Below, in pieces: positions 1-9,047 of a DNA stretch of 64,000 nt. The first letter of the stretch is position 1, and the number at the start of each line of letters is the position of its first letter. Source of the stretch: Planctomycetota bacterium (lineage in GTDB: Bacteria; Planctomycetota; Planctomycetia; Gemmatales; Gemmataceae); contig VGXS01000012.1 of the NCBI GenBank assembly GCA_016873225.1, positions 41,869 to 105,868 on the forward strand, in the 5' to 3' direction. Below the pieces are notes generated by a model, which was not told where the DNA came from, did not search any database, and was given only the letters and a program-made list of their open reading frames with translations. Both the position numbers and the translations under genes were made by a program.

Positions 1-16
1 GTCCCGGTGCCACAAA

Positions 17-240
17 TCAATTATTGATCACTTCAAATATCTGGGTTGCCATATCCGCGGCGCCATAAGTAATTGGCGCATTCAGCGGGTCGGAATTTCC
101 TGTTTCATCGATGAAGATCAGCCTCCGAGCCTCAGCGCGCTTGACCAAACGATTCCAATCCTTTGGGCCCTGCTTGACATTCAGTCTTTCCTGCTCAGCT
201 GAAATTATCGTCTTTTTTGAAAGCGCCCCACTTTTCAGGG
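17..240 (-). pseudogene. IS630-like transposase remnant
   Basis: Minus-strand translation reads GALSKKTIISAEQERLNVKQGPKDWNRLVKRAEARRLIFIDETGN..., resembling the IS630 K-K-K-T...A-E-Q-x-R...RLxFIDETG region. It then diverges and stops at 17-19. No full-length ORF. Confidence 0.45.
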
Positions 241-397
241 ATCACCATACCGTCGGGTCACACGCGGTTTGGGAGCCCTGAACAAAGTGGGGGGGGGCCT
301 GCTTGCACAAGCATCAAATATTAATCAGCTGTATTGAGGACATTCACGCCGCAAACAACCACCAAAAAGATCATTTGAGGGAAAAATTTTCAGATTC

Positions 398-1414
398 TCA
401 GCAATCCCTTGCCAGCGCCTTTTCAGCGGAGCCAAGCAGGGCATGGCGGAAGGGTGAGGACGGAAGGAACGAGATGGCTCGCTTGGCGTGGGACACATGG
501 TCTTTGGCCTTGTCGCGGGCAAAGGCGATCGAACCTGATTTATCAAGCAGGCGCCGCAGGCCCGTTCGGTCGCCGCCCGAGCCTAGAACGCGGAGCAGTT
601 CCTCGCGATCGGTTCCCTTGGAGTGAGTCAGCGCGTGGATCAGGGGCAGCGTGGCCTTTCCTTGGTCGAGGTCGGTTCCCAGTGATTTTCCCGCCCGGCC
701 TTCCTGCCCCTCCAGGTCGATCAGGTCATCGGCAATCTGGAACGCCATCCCCAAGTTGCGCCCATAGGAATCAAACCACTGGCATTCGGCCTCGGTTCGG
801 CCGCAAATCATCGCCGCCAGACGCGCCGAGGCGGCAATCATTTCCGCCGTCTTGCCTTCAATCATATCCTGGTAAGCCGATTCGGAAATGTTCCAGTTGC
901 CCGCCTCAAGGCTTTGGTGAATCTCTCCCTGGCAGACCTTGCGGGCCGTCATTGCGACTTCCCGGTTCAGGCGGACATCGCCAACCGATGCCGTCAGTTC
1001 AAAGGCATGGCTGAACAGGTAGTCGCCCAGAAGCACGGCGGCTTGGTAACCCCAGCGGGAGTGGATGGCGGGAACATGGCGGCGGGTATCGGCATTGTCG
1101 AGGATGTCGTCATGCACAAGGGATGCGGTGTGCATAAGTTCGATGGCGGCGGCCAAGTCGATGTGGGCCGACTTCACGGGACCCGAAGTCCGGGCCACCA
1201 GCAGGGCCAACAATGGGCGAAATCGCTTCCCCCGATACTGCGAAACATGGTCGATAATGCCGCGAAGGCGCTCAGGCCTGCTAGACAGGACACCCTCAAT
1301 CCGCGATTCGACACCATCCATTTCCGCAGCGACCAAGTCGCGCACGTTGGCTTCCAAGCTCGGCAAATAAGTAGCGTTCGCCACGGTCAGCGAGGTCTCG
1401 AATGCGGTGGACAT
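398..1414 (-). CDS. Polyprenyl synthetase (trans-isoprenyl diphosphate synthase)
   Basis: GKRFRPLL, HTASLVHDDILD (first Asp-rich motif) and FQIADDLIDLEG (second). Start taken at MSTAFETS. Confidence 0.92.
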   Translation of the reverse strand: MSTAFETSLTVANATYLPSLEANVRDLVAAEMDGVESRIEGVLSSRPERLRGIIDHVSQYRGKRFRPLLALLVARTSGPVKSAHIDLAAAIELMHTASLVHDDILDNADTRRHVPAIHSRWGYQAAVLLGDYLFSHAFELTASVGDVRLNREVAMTARKVCQGEIHQSLEAGNWNISESAYQDMIEGKTAEMIAASARLAAMICGRTEAECQWFDSYGRNLGMAFQIADDLIDLEGQEGRAGKSLGTDLDQGKATLPLIHALTHSKGTDREELLRVLGSGGDRTGLRRLLDKSGSIAFARDKAKDHVSHAKRAISFLPSSPFRHALLGSAEKALARDC

Positions 1415-1442
1415 GGGGCACCGGGGAAAATGGATAAGCTTT

Positions 1443-1976
1443 TCAGCTCTGATCCTCGCGCAGGAAGACGCCCGAGCGTCCACCGCGCTTTTCCTCTAAC
1501 CGGATTTCCCCAATCACCATAACCTTGTCCACGGCCTTGGTCATGTCGTAAACGGTGAGGGCCGACACGCTCACCGCCACCAGGGCTTCCATCTCCACGC
1601 CCGTTCGCGCCGTGGCCCGGGCCGTGGCCTCAATCAGCAGCGTGTCCGGAGGCAACGGCGAGAACCGCACATCCACGCCGTCCAGTGGCAGCGAATGACA
1701 CAGGGGAACCAACTCCTGCGTCCGCTTCGCCGCCATGATCCCCGCCAACCGGGCCACCTCGAGCACATCCCCCTTGGCCAGGCCCTTGTCGATTATCAGC
1801 TGCAAGGTCTCAGGGCGCATCACCACTTTGCCGCTGGCTCTTGCCATGCGGCTTGTGACGGGCTTTGCGCCCACATCGACCATCCGGCTGCCGTCGGCGC
1901 CGAAATGGGAGAGGGGCGAACCTTCGGCATCAGTAACGGGGGATGGCAGGATCCACCTCCACGCTGTAGGCCTCAA
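1443..1976 (-). CDS. moaC: Cyclic pyranopterin monophosphate synthase MoaC
   Basis: MVDVGAKPVTSRMARASG, KGDVLEVARLAGIMAAKRTQELVPLCHSLPL, GVEMEALVAVSVSALTVYDMTKAVDK are diagnostic. Start uncertain (overlaps the rhodanese gene). Confidence 0.95.
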   Translation of the reverse strand: MRPTAWRWILPSPVTDAEGSPLSHFGADGSRMVDVGAKPVTSRMARASGKVVMRPETLQLIIDKGLAKGDVLEVARLAGIMAAKRTQELVPLCHSLPLDGVDVRFSPLPPDTLLIEATARATARTGVEMEALVAVSVSALTVYDMTKAVDKVMVIGEIRLEEKRGGRSGVFLREDQS

Positions 1977-2289
1977 TGCCTCCGGAGAGCGACATCACTC
2001 CCTCAAAGCCTTGCGCTTCGAGGAAGCACGCCGCGTGCCAACTCCTGACGCCGTGGTGGCAGTAGACCACGAGGGTCTGCCCCGGCGCGAGGTCGATCTC
2101 CTGGGCCCGCCCGGGCAGTTCATCCAATGGAATGAGCTTGTCTCCCGGAATCGCCGCGAACTCATGTTCCTGGGGTTGCCTGACATCCAGCAGGTAAACC
2201 CTCAACGGATCGGCGGAAAGCCTGGCCTTCAGATCCAACGGCCTGATGGGAGATGGCATGCGGGGCTCACGGCTCACAAAGGAATTCAT
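1930..2289 (-). CDS. Rhodanese-like domain protein
   Basis: LLDVRQPQEHEFAAIPGDKLIPLDELPGR...LVVYCHHGVRSWHAACFLEAQGFEGVMSLSGGIEAY; active-site-type CHHGVRS loop. Confidence 0.9.
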   Translation of the reverse strand: MNSFVSREPRMPSPIRPLDLKARLSADPLRVYLLDVRQPQEHEFAAIPGDKLIPLDELPGRAQEIDLAPGQTLVVYCHHGVRSWHAACFLEAQGFEGVMSLSGGIEAYSVEVDPAIPRY

Positions 2290-2300
2290 TGGGATTATAG

Positions 2301-3662
2301 CTATCGGCCGCCGCTGGACTTGAGGGTTCTCATCGCCTCGCGCCATTGTTTCTCGGCCTCGGGAAGCGGCGCTCCCGCCAACGCCTCGAAGAAAGCCACC
2401 GCGTCGGCGCCCTTGGCCCGGGCCTCCAGCGCCTTGTCAAGAACAGGGCCGGCCAAGGCCTGCCGGTCAAACAGAAGCCAGTAGGCCAGCCCCCAGGCCA
2501 CCAGATAGGCCCGCTCGGAATCTCCCCGGCCCTCGATGCGATGCACCAGAAAAGACTTGGCATCCGCCCTGAGGACCTCAGGCAATGGTGGAAAATCGTT
2601 CGATTGCATGAGGCTGCGAAGCTTGGCCAGGCGGACGGGATCGGGCCTTTCGGCCCGGAGTTCGCCCGCCTCCACCAGGGCCCCCTCGAAAACCTGGGCC
2701 AAGCCCTCATCGAGCCACCTTGGCAGGCCGCCGCCAGCGACGGGAAAGACCTCGCTGGCCAGGTACGCGTGGCAGGCCTCATGGTTGAGCCTTTCAAGCA
2801 GGAGCCTTCGGGAGTTCCTCACCAGGGCCTCGTTGCCTTCCACCACGGTCCTGAGCTTGGCCCGCGCCTGCTGGAACACCGCCAAAAGGTCGGCAGGGGG
2901 GCGGTTTGAATACGCGGCCTTGAGTTCCTTCTCGCCCTTCTGGATCCGGGCGAACTCACCCGCGTGGTGTTCCCTGAGGGCGTCGATCCTCTTGTCCATT
3001 TCGTCGAGTTCGCTGGCGCACACGACCGTGTTGCTCGCTGGATCGTAAAAGGCGGGGTTGGCAAGTCCTCCGGCGCCCCTGCCCTTGGCCAGCACGGCGT
3101 ATTCGGCGGCGGAGCGCGCGAGAAGAATGGTCACCGGCTTGGCTCCGGAAACCCTCGGCGGCAGGAGTTGGGCGTAGGCCGCGAACACCTGCTCAAGCTG
3201 CAGGGCCACCAACTGCGCCAGTTCGGCTCCCGCGGTGGTCATGAGCCTGAAGCGGGATCCCCCGTACACCCGGGCCATGGTCGCGCCGGTGGGATCTCCC
3301 GGCCATGGGGCGGTGGACAGGCCCGGAAGGTCCTCAGCTGGAGCCCCCTTCTCGAGCCGTCTCAAATGGGCGAAAAGCAGGCGCCGGTCGTTCTCGAGCC
3401 TCTCGAGCTTGCGCGTCAGTTCCGCCCGGTCGGAATCATCGATCAGGTCGAGCTTCGACACCTCCGAGGGCTTGAATGTCAGCGCGAACACCAGTGTCGG
3501 GGAACCCGGCTTGCGCACCACCTGCTTGAACTCAATGGCATCGGCGCCCTGCCTCACCACCAACCCGGAAAGGGGCTCCTTTCCCGGCCTGTGGACCGTG
3601 TCGAATTTCCAGCCGTCAGCCTGCCCGGCCAAGGCGGCGAGAAGGGCCGCGACCAGGCTCAT
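2301..3662 (-). CDS. Secreted DUF1570/peptidase-MA-like protein
   Basis: Signal-like N-terminus MSLVAALLAALAGQADG; LNHEACHAYLASEVF...LPRWLDEGLAQVFEG zinc-peptidase-like motif. ORF call extends further upstream, but this start overlaps the upstream stop. Confidence 0.65.
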   Translation of the reverse strand: MSLVAALLAALAGQADGWKFDTVHRPGKEPLSGLVVRQGADAIEFKQVVRKPGSPTLVFALTFKPSEVSKLDLIDDSDRAELTRKLERLENDRRLLFAHLRRLEKGAPAEDLPGLSTAPWPGDPTGATMARVYGGSRFRLMTTAGAELAQLVALQLEQVFAAYAQLLPPRVSGAKPVTILLARSAAEYAVLAKGRGAGGLANPAFYDPASNTVVCASELDEMDKRIDALREHHAGEFARIQKGEKELKAAYSNRPPADLLAVFQQARAKLRTVVEGNEALVRNSRRLLLERLNHEACHAYLASEVFPVAGGGLPRWLDEGLAQVFEGALVEAGELRAERPDPVRLAKLRSLMQSNDFPPLPEVLRADAKSFLVHRIEGRGDSERAYLVAWGLAYWLLFDRQALAGPVLDKALEARAKGADAVAFFEALAGAPLPEAEKQWREAMRTLKSSGGR

Positions 3663-4558
3663 GGAGCGTCCACCATGACGACCGAACCGTGGTTGGCGGC
3701 GCTCGTGTTGGCCGCCTCGAGGAAACCCATGAGTTCCACGGTTTCGGCCAAATCCACCGGCGGCTTCCTCTCGCGGAAAAACACGACCATCCGCTTGAGG
3801 AGTTCGCGGTAGATCACATCGGTCGAGACCGCTCCGGATCGAGCCGCCTTGACTCCCCAGGCGCTGAATCCGAAACCGGAGGCGCCCTTGCGGATGGCGC
3901 GCACCGTGCCGATTCGCCCGTCGGCCCATTCACCGGTCACGGCGGTGGCTCCCGGCTGGCTGACGGCGGTCACCCGCTTGCACCCGGGGCCGAGCAGGGC
4001 GTAGAGCATCTCCGCGGCATGAATCCCGTAATGGAACAGTCCGGGGTTTCGCTTGTTGTCGCCCGAAAGGGAACCCGGCCCCCATGCGGCCGCGCCTTCC
4101 AGCGGCCCGAGTTCGGCGCGAGCGGCCAGCACCTCGGGGGCGTACCGGAGGCTCGAACTGGAAAACAGCGGTGCCTTGTGCCTGGCCGCCAACGCGACGA
4201 TGGCGCGCGCCTGGGCCGCCGAGCACGCGAACGGCTTGTCAATGAAGACGGGCAGGCCGGCTTCAAGGAACGGCTTGGCCCTTTCAAGATGCACCGTGCC
4301 GTCGAGCGAGGCGACGATCACGCCGTCCACCTTCCCCAGCAAGTCAGCGGGCTTGTCCACCAGCGGAATTCCGAGCTTTTTCGCCTCGGCGGTGTACCCG
4401 GCAAGGCGATCGGGCGCGAGCGCCGACTCGCCCGGACAGCCTGCCACCACCATGGCGCCGTCCACCCATTGGTTCTCCGCCACCCCGGCATGGTTGAGCC
4501 GGGAGGCGAAGGCCACCACATGGGAAGTGTCGAAATCAAGGATTCCGAGGCGAATCAT
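3659..4558 (-). CDS. Gfo/Idh/MocA family oxidoreductase
   Basis: Nucleotide-binding N-terminus; VDGVIVASLDGTVHLERAKPFLEAGLPVFIDKPFACS (EKP-like DKPFA motif). Confidence 0.85.
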   Translation of the reverse strand: MIRLGILDFDTSHVVAFASRLNHAGVAENQWVDGAMVVAGCPGESALAPDRLAGYTAEAKKLGIPLVDKPADLLGKVDGVIVASLDGTVHLERAKPFLEAGLPVFIDKPFACSAAQARAIVALAARHKAPLFSSSSLRYAPEVLAARAELGPLEGAAAWGPGSLSGDNKRNPGLFHYGIHAAEMLYALLGPGCKRVTAVSQPGATAVTGEWADGRIGTVRAIRKGASGFGFSAWGVKAARSGAVSTDVIYRELLKRMVVFFRERKPPVDLAETVELMGFLEAANTSAANHGSVVMVDAP

Positions 4559-4580
4559 GAAACTGGCCTCCCGCGTTCCG

Positions 4581-5462
4581 TCAGGTCAGCCGGGCGGCCA
4601 TCAGCCGCCGCAACCCGACCATGACGGGCATCAGTATCAGGATGCCCCATCCGGCCGGTCCCGCCAAGCCCGCGGCCCAGGCCGCGTCGAACGGGATGTA
4701 TCCCAGCAGCAACCGGCCCACCGCCGGGCGCACCGAGGCCGGCTGGGGATTCCGCAGCGCGCGTGAGACGCGCTGTCCCAGGAACGCGACCAGCCCGACG
4801 ACTGCCGCCACCGGTACCCAATTCCCCCTCACGGCAAGCGTCCAAGCCGTCAGCCCAAGCGAAACGGCCACCACGGCGGCGGAAGCGGCGAGTTGCCAGC
4901 GCTGGCTCCGCCCACCATCATTCCTCGCGAACCAGGTGAGCCCCGCGATGTAAAGGAAACAGGCCGCGGAAGGCAGCCAGGCCGCGGACAAGCCCGACTC
5001 GCCCGCCACGCTGGACCCCAGGAGCACATTGAGGCCGCGGCAGGCCCCCATCACGAAAGGCCCCATGATGGTGCGCTTGGCCCGGGCGTTGTAAACCCAA
5101 ACAGCAGCAATGAGGCCCATGGCCACACGCCCGGGGGTCGGATCATCACCCCCGAGGAAGTGCCCGGAAACCGTGGCGAAAACCAGTCCGGCACCCAGAA
5201 GCAAATGCCCGGCGATGCCCGCGTCACGCCGGCTGATGTCGCCCCTTGGAAGCGGCCTCTCGGGACGCTGGAGGCAATCCTCGGAAACATCGAAGTAGTC
5301 GTTGAGCACCATTCCGGCGGCGTAAATCGCCATCGACGCCAACGCCAGGAACACCACTGGCAGGGGGTCCGCCGGCCAACCGGCAGCCAGCGCGCCTAGC
5401 GCTATGTCAGCCAACGGGGACGGAAGGTTGGGCAAGCGGATCAGGCGCGCCCAAGCGATCAC
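4581..5462 (-). CDS. UbiA-like prenyltransferase (possibly EboC-type)
   Basis: Starting at GTG: VIAWARLIRLPNLPSPLADIALGALAAG...YAAGMVLNDYFDVSEDCLQRPERPLPRGDISRRDA. NDxxDxxxD motif and multiple TM segments. Confidence 0.85.
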   Translation of the reverse strand: MIAWARLIRLPNLPSPLADIALGALAAGWPADPLPVVFLALASMAIYAAGMVLNDYFDVSEDCLQRPERPLPRGDISRRDAGIAGHLLLGAGLVFATVSGHFLGGDDPTPGRVAMGLIAAVWVYNARAKRTIMGPFVMGACRGLNVLLGSSVAGESGLSAAWLPSAACFLYIAGLTWFARNDGGRSQRWQLAASAAVVAVSLGLTAWTLAVRGNWVPVAAVVGLVAFLGQRVSRALRNPQPASVRPAVGRLLLGYIPFDAAWAAGLAGPAGWGILILMPVMVGLRRLMAARLT

Positions 5463-6322
5463 GCCGTCGCCCCGGCAAGCACCCGTGAAACAATCGGCAG
5501 GACATGCTCGCGGGCCCGGCGCGCGGCGTCGTCGGGATTGTCGATGCAGGGATAAAGCTCGATCGTGATCCATCCTCCGTAGCCGGCGCGATGAAGCGAC
5601 GCCAAGACCGCCCCGAAGTCGATCGCCCCGGTGCCGGGCACCATGTGATGGTGCACGCGCGTGGCGGCGATGTCCTCGAGGTGGACATGGCCGATGTGGG
5701 GGGCCAGCATCGGCACCACGCGCGCGGGATCCTCGCCCACGCAGTAGCTGTGGCCGATGTCGAAGTTGAGGCCCAGCCACGGGGAATCGAAACGGCCCAT
5801 GAACTCGAGCGCCTGCTCGGAAGTCTCGATCAAAAGGCCCGGCTCGGGTTCCACAAGCAGCCTCACCCGCTCGCGCTCGGCGTGCCCGAGAACGGGCTTG
5901 ATCTCCTCGACGAACAGGTCGAGGGCCCTGGCCCATGATTCCCCGGAGCCGACCGGTCCACCCGGTTCGGTGGTGATGCAGGGCGCGCCGAGTTCACGGG
6001 CCAAGGACAGCGCCTTGCGGGTGTGGTTGACTCGAATCAGCCGGTAATTCCGATCCGGCTCGATCCAGCTCGGATGCCAGTATTTTTGCCGGGGGTCGTC
6101 CACGGCGTGCATCATGAACGCATTGATGTTCGAGATGACCAGGCCGCGCCGGTCGAGCGAATCCCGAAGCGCCGCCTTCTGGGCGGGCAACAGGTAGGCC
6201 GGCCAGGCGTGCGGCACATCCGCCATCAGCTCAACGCCCTTGTAGCCGATGGAAGCGAGCCTGCCTACCGCCTCGTCGAACGGGAAGTTCAGGAACGCGT
6301 TGGTGCTGAAGGCGAGTTCCAT
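5459..6322 (-). CDS. Sugar phosphate isomerase/epimerase (xylose-isomerase-like TIM barrel)
   Basis: MELAFSTNAFLNFPFDEAVGRLASIGYKGVELM...LLVEPEPGLL...LNFDIGHSYCVGEDPA...HIGHVHLEDIA...ITIELYP. Confidence 0.88.
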   Translation of the reverse strand: MELAFSTNAFLNFPFDEAVGRLASIGYKGVELMADVPHAWPAYLLPAQKAALRDSLDRRGLVISNINAFMMHAVDDPRQKYWHPSWIEPDRNYRLIRVNHTRKALSLARELGAPCITTEPGGPVGSGESWARALDLFVEEIKPVLGHAERERVRLLVEPEPGLLIETSEQALEFMGRFDSPWLGLNFDIGHSYCVGEDPARVVPMLAPHIGHVHLEDIAATRVHHHMVPGTGAIDFGAVLASLHRAGYGGWITIELYPCIDNPDDAARRAREHVLPIVSRVLAGATA

Positions 6323-6329
6323 GGCGGGG

Positions 6330-7538
6330 TCACTCGCACTCGCGGCAGGTGGTGACATATTCCTCGAGCATGGTGAACTGCTTGAAGAAGTCGTTCTCGG
6401 CGCATCCCTGGGGGCCCTTGAAGAAGCACGCCAGGTGGGACAGCACCCCGGTCTCCTTGCGGGATCGGGCCAGGAGCGCCAGGCGGACAAGGTCGATCGC
6501 CAATGGCGCCGCCAACAGGCTGTCGCAGCCCTGCCAGATGAACTGGAGGATCATCTTCGTGCCGAGGAACCCTTGGAAATGGATGTGGTTCCAGGCCGTC
6601 TTCCAGTCATCCATGCTGGGGATGTACTCGATGCTCACCAGGGTCGAGGGCTTGTAGCCGACGATGCTCGAGACGACGGCGTCCTTGTGTCCCACCTTGG
6701 CGGCCTTGTTGCGCGGGTCATCGAGCACCACGCCGTCGCGGTTTCCGAAAATGTTGTGGCCCACCCAGCTCAGGATGCGCCAGTTCCGGTGGGCGAACAT
6801 CGGCGCGAGCACGGTTTTCATGAGTGTCTCGCCGGTCTTGCCGTCCTTTCCGGCGATCACGGTGCCGCGCTTGACGGCAAGCTCCTCAAGCGCCGGCATG
6901 GTCGCGCCCAGGCAGGGCGTGAAGTTCACATAGGGCAGGCCGAGGTCTAGCGCGGCGTAGGCATAGAGCGAACTGGCGGGCAGGACGGGGTTGCCCGCGC
7001 GCGACAGCAGCGGCTCGAGCGCCGACAGGCTCTGGTGTTCGGGCCCGGTGGGAAACGGGGGTTCCGTCGAGGCGACCGAAAGCACGACCACATCGTCGAG
7101 CTTGTGGCGATTCTTGAAGTCGAGGATGTCGGCCTTGATCCTTTCGATCGCCTTGGCCGGCGTTTCGACCGCGTTCACCTCGGGACGATCGGCGAGCTTG
7201 GCGATGGTTTCGCCGCAGGCGACCAGGGTGCCGGGGCGCAGGTTCGACTCCCAAGAGGCAAGGGTTTCGGAGCAAGCCGCCAGCAGGCTTTCATGGAATA
7301 CCCCGGCGCGTTCATGCATTTCGCTCGCCGTCTGGCGGAAACCAGCCTGCCGGATTTCATGCCCGCCCACCACGAACTGTTCGGCCTGGGCCAGTTCCAG
7401 CCCGTCGAAAAGGGGCAGCTCGGTCACCAGGCTGGTTGTCTCGGTCACCTTGCGCGCCAAGGCGGCCAGCCCCAAGGCGATGGTCGTGCCAACACCCCCG
7501 CAGGCGCCGACTAGCCACAGACCGTATCTCTTGCTCAT
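6330..7538 (-). CDS. Inositol-3-phosphate synthase (myo-inositol-1-phosphate synthase)
   Basis: GACGGVGTTIALGLAAL nucleotide-binding motif; SWVGHNIFGNRDGVVLDDPRNKAAKVGHKDAVVSSIVGYKP; SMDDWKTAWNHIHFQGFLG. Confidence 0.93.
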   Translation of the reverse strand: MSKRYGLWLVGACGGVGTTIALGLAALARKVTETTSLVTELPLFDGLELAQAEQFVVGGHEIRQAGFRQTASEMHERAGVFHESLLAACSETLASWESNLRPGTLVACGETIAKLADRPEVNAVETPAKAIERIKADILDFKNRHKLDDVVVLSVASTEPPFPTGPEHQSLSALEPLLSRAGNPVLPASSLYAYAALDLGLPYVNFTPCLGATMPALEELAVKRGTVIAGKDGKTGETLMKTVLAPMFAHRNWRILSWVGHNIFGNRDGVVLDDPRNKAAKVGHKDAVVSSIVGYKPSTLVSIEYIPSMDDWKTAWNHIHFQGFLGTKMILQFIWQGCDSLLAAPLAIDLVRLALLARSRKETGVLSHLACFFKGPQGCAENDFFKQFTMLEEYVTTCRECE

Positions 7539-7724
7539 GCTGCTCGTACTCCAGGGAGGGTTGGAACGGCCGACCAGGCGGTGTATCCGTCAATCATGTC
7601 ACTATGGGGGGCGGAGGAAGCCCGTTCAAGCCACCGGATCGGGTTTCGCCATTCTGGAACCCCCCTCCGCCCCACTAAAATGAACTCACATGACGACATT
7701 TTGTCGTCTTCCGGGGGAAGCCTC

Positions 7725-8999
7725 ATGCCCAATTCTGGCCTTCGCGAGGGTTTCTGCCCGATTGAACAGGCGCTCGATGAACTTCGAGCCGGGCGGATGA
7801 TCGTCGTGGTCGACGACCCGAACCGGGAAAACGAAGGCGATGTGATCGTCCCGGCGCAGAATGCCACGCCGGAAGCCATCAATTTCATGATGCGCCAAGC
7901 CTGCGGCCTGGTTTGCCTGGCCATGGACGGCAGCATCTGCGACCGCCTCGGCCTCGACTTGGTGCCATCGCAGGGCGTCGACTCGCAGACCACCCCCTTC
8001 ACCCCGTGCATCGACGCCCGCACCGGCATCACCACGGGAACCTCGGCGCACGACCGGGCCCGAACGGTGCAGGTGGCCACCGATCCGCGCAGCACCCCGC
8101 AGGATCTCGTGCGCGGCAAGGGGCATGTGCCTGGTTTGCGGGCCCGCGACGGCGGCGTCTTGGTCCGCGCCGGGCATACGGAGGCCAGTGTCGATCTGGC
8201 CCGCCTGGCCGGGTTTTCTCCCGCTGCGGTGATTTGCGAAATTTGCAATGAAGACGGTTCCATGGCGCGACTGCCCGACCTCAAGGCGTTCTCCACGCGG
8301 CACAGCCTCAAAATGTGCACGATTGAGGACCTGATCCAGTACCGGCGCCAGCGCGAAAGGCTTGTCAAACGGGAAATCCAGGTCACCCTGCCGACGCGGT
8401 TTGGAGACTTTGACCTCATCGCCTTCAGCAGCATGGTGGACGCCGACCCCCACCTGGCGCTTTGCTACGGCGGCGTCGGGGTTGAAAAGAATGGCATGGT
8501 GGCGGCGCAGGAAGAAGCTGTCCTGGTGCGGATCCACTCCCAATGCCTCACGGGAGATATTTTCACGAGCCTTCTGTGCGACTGCGGATCGCAGCTGCAT
8601 CATGCCATGCGGCAAGTGGTGGAAGCGGGAAAGGGTATCATCCTCTACATGCGGCAGGAAGGGCGCGGCATCGGGCTCATCAACAAGCTGCACGCCTACA
8701 AGCTTCAGCAGGAGCAGGGCCTCGACACCGTGGAGGCCAACCTGGCCTTGGGTTTCGGCGCTGACCTGAGGCATTACGGCATCGGGGCGCAGATCCTCGC
8801 CGACCTGGGTGTGCGGCAGATCAGGCTGCTCACCAACAACCCTCGCAAGGTGGTGGGGCTTGAGGGCCACGGCCTGAGCATCGTTGAACGCGTTCCCGTG
8901 GAACTTCCCCCCAACGAACGCAACGCACGCTACTTGCGCACCAAGCGCGACAAGCTGGGCCACCTGCTCGACCTCGGAGGCGAATTCCCCGAGGCCTGA
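7725..8999 (+). CDS. ribBA: Bifunctional 3,4-dihydroxy-2-butanone-4-phosphate synthase / GTP cyclohydrolase II
   Basis: IVVVDDPNRENEGDVIVPA (RibB) and RIHSQCLTGDIFTSLLCDCGSQL...MRQEGRGIGLINKLHAYKLQ (RibA). Start 7725 is preferred because GGGGGAAG precedes it; an in-frame ATG at 7680 lacks an obvious SD. Confidence 0.93.
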   Translation: MPNSGLREGFCPIEQALDELRAGRMIVVVDDPNRENEGDVIVPAQNATPEAINFMMRQACGLVCLAMDGSICDRLGLDLVPSQGVDSQTTPFTPCIDARTGITTGTSAHDRARTVQVATDPRSTPQDLVRGKGHVPGLRARDGGVLVRAGHTEASVDLARLAGFSPAAVICEICNEDGSMARLPDLKAFSTRHSLKMCTIEDLIQYRRQRERLVKREIQVTLPTRFGDFDLIAFSSMVDADPHLALCYGGVGVEKNGMVAAQEEAVLVRIHSQCLTGDIFTSLLCDCGSQLHHAMRQVVEAGKGIILYMRQEGRGIGLINKLHAYKLQQEQGLDTVEANLALGFGADLRHYGIGAQILADLGVRQIRLLTNNPRKVVGLEGHGLSIVERVPVELPPNERNARYLRTKRDKLGHLLDLGGEFPEA

Positions 9000-9047
9000 T
9001 AGATTGATATTTCTGGACAAAATCGACAATCAGGTCACGGATCCACC

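Noticed and set aside
3689-4624. 311-aa plus-strand ORF opposite the Gfo/Idh gene
   Set aside because: Antisense ORF without motifs; the minus strand has a clear oxidoreductase.
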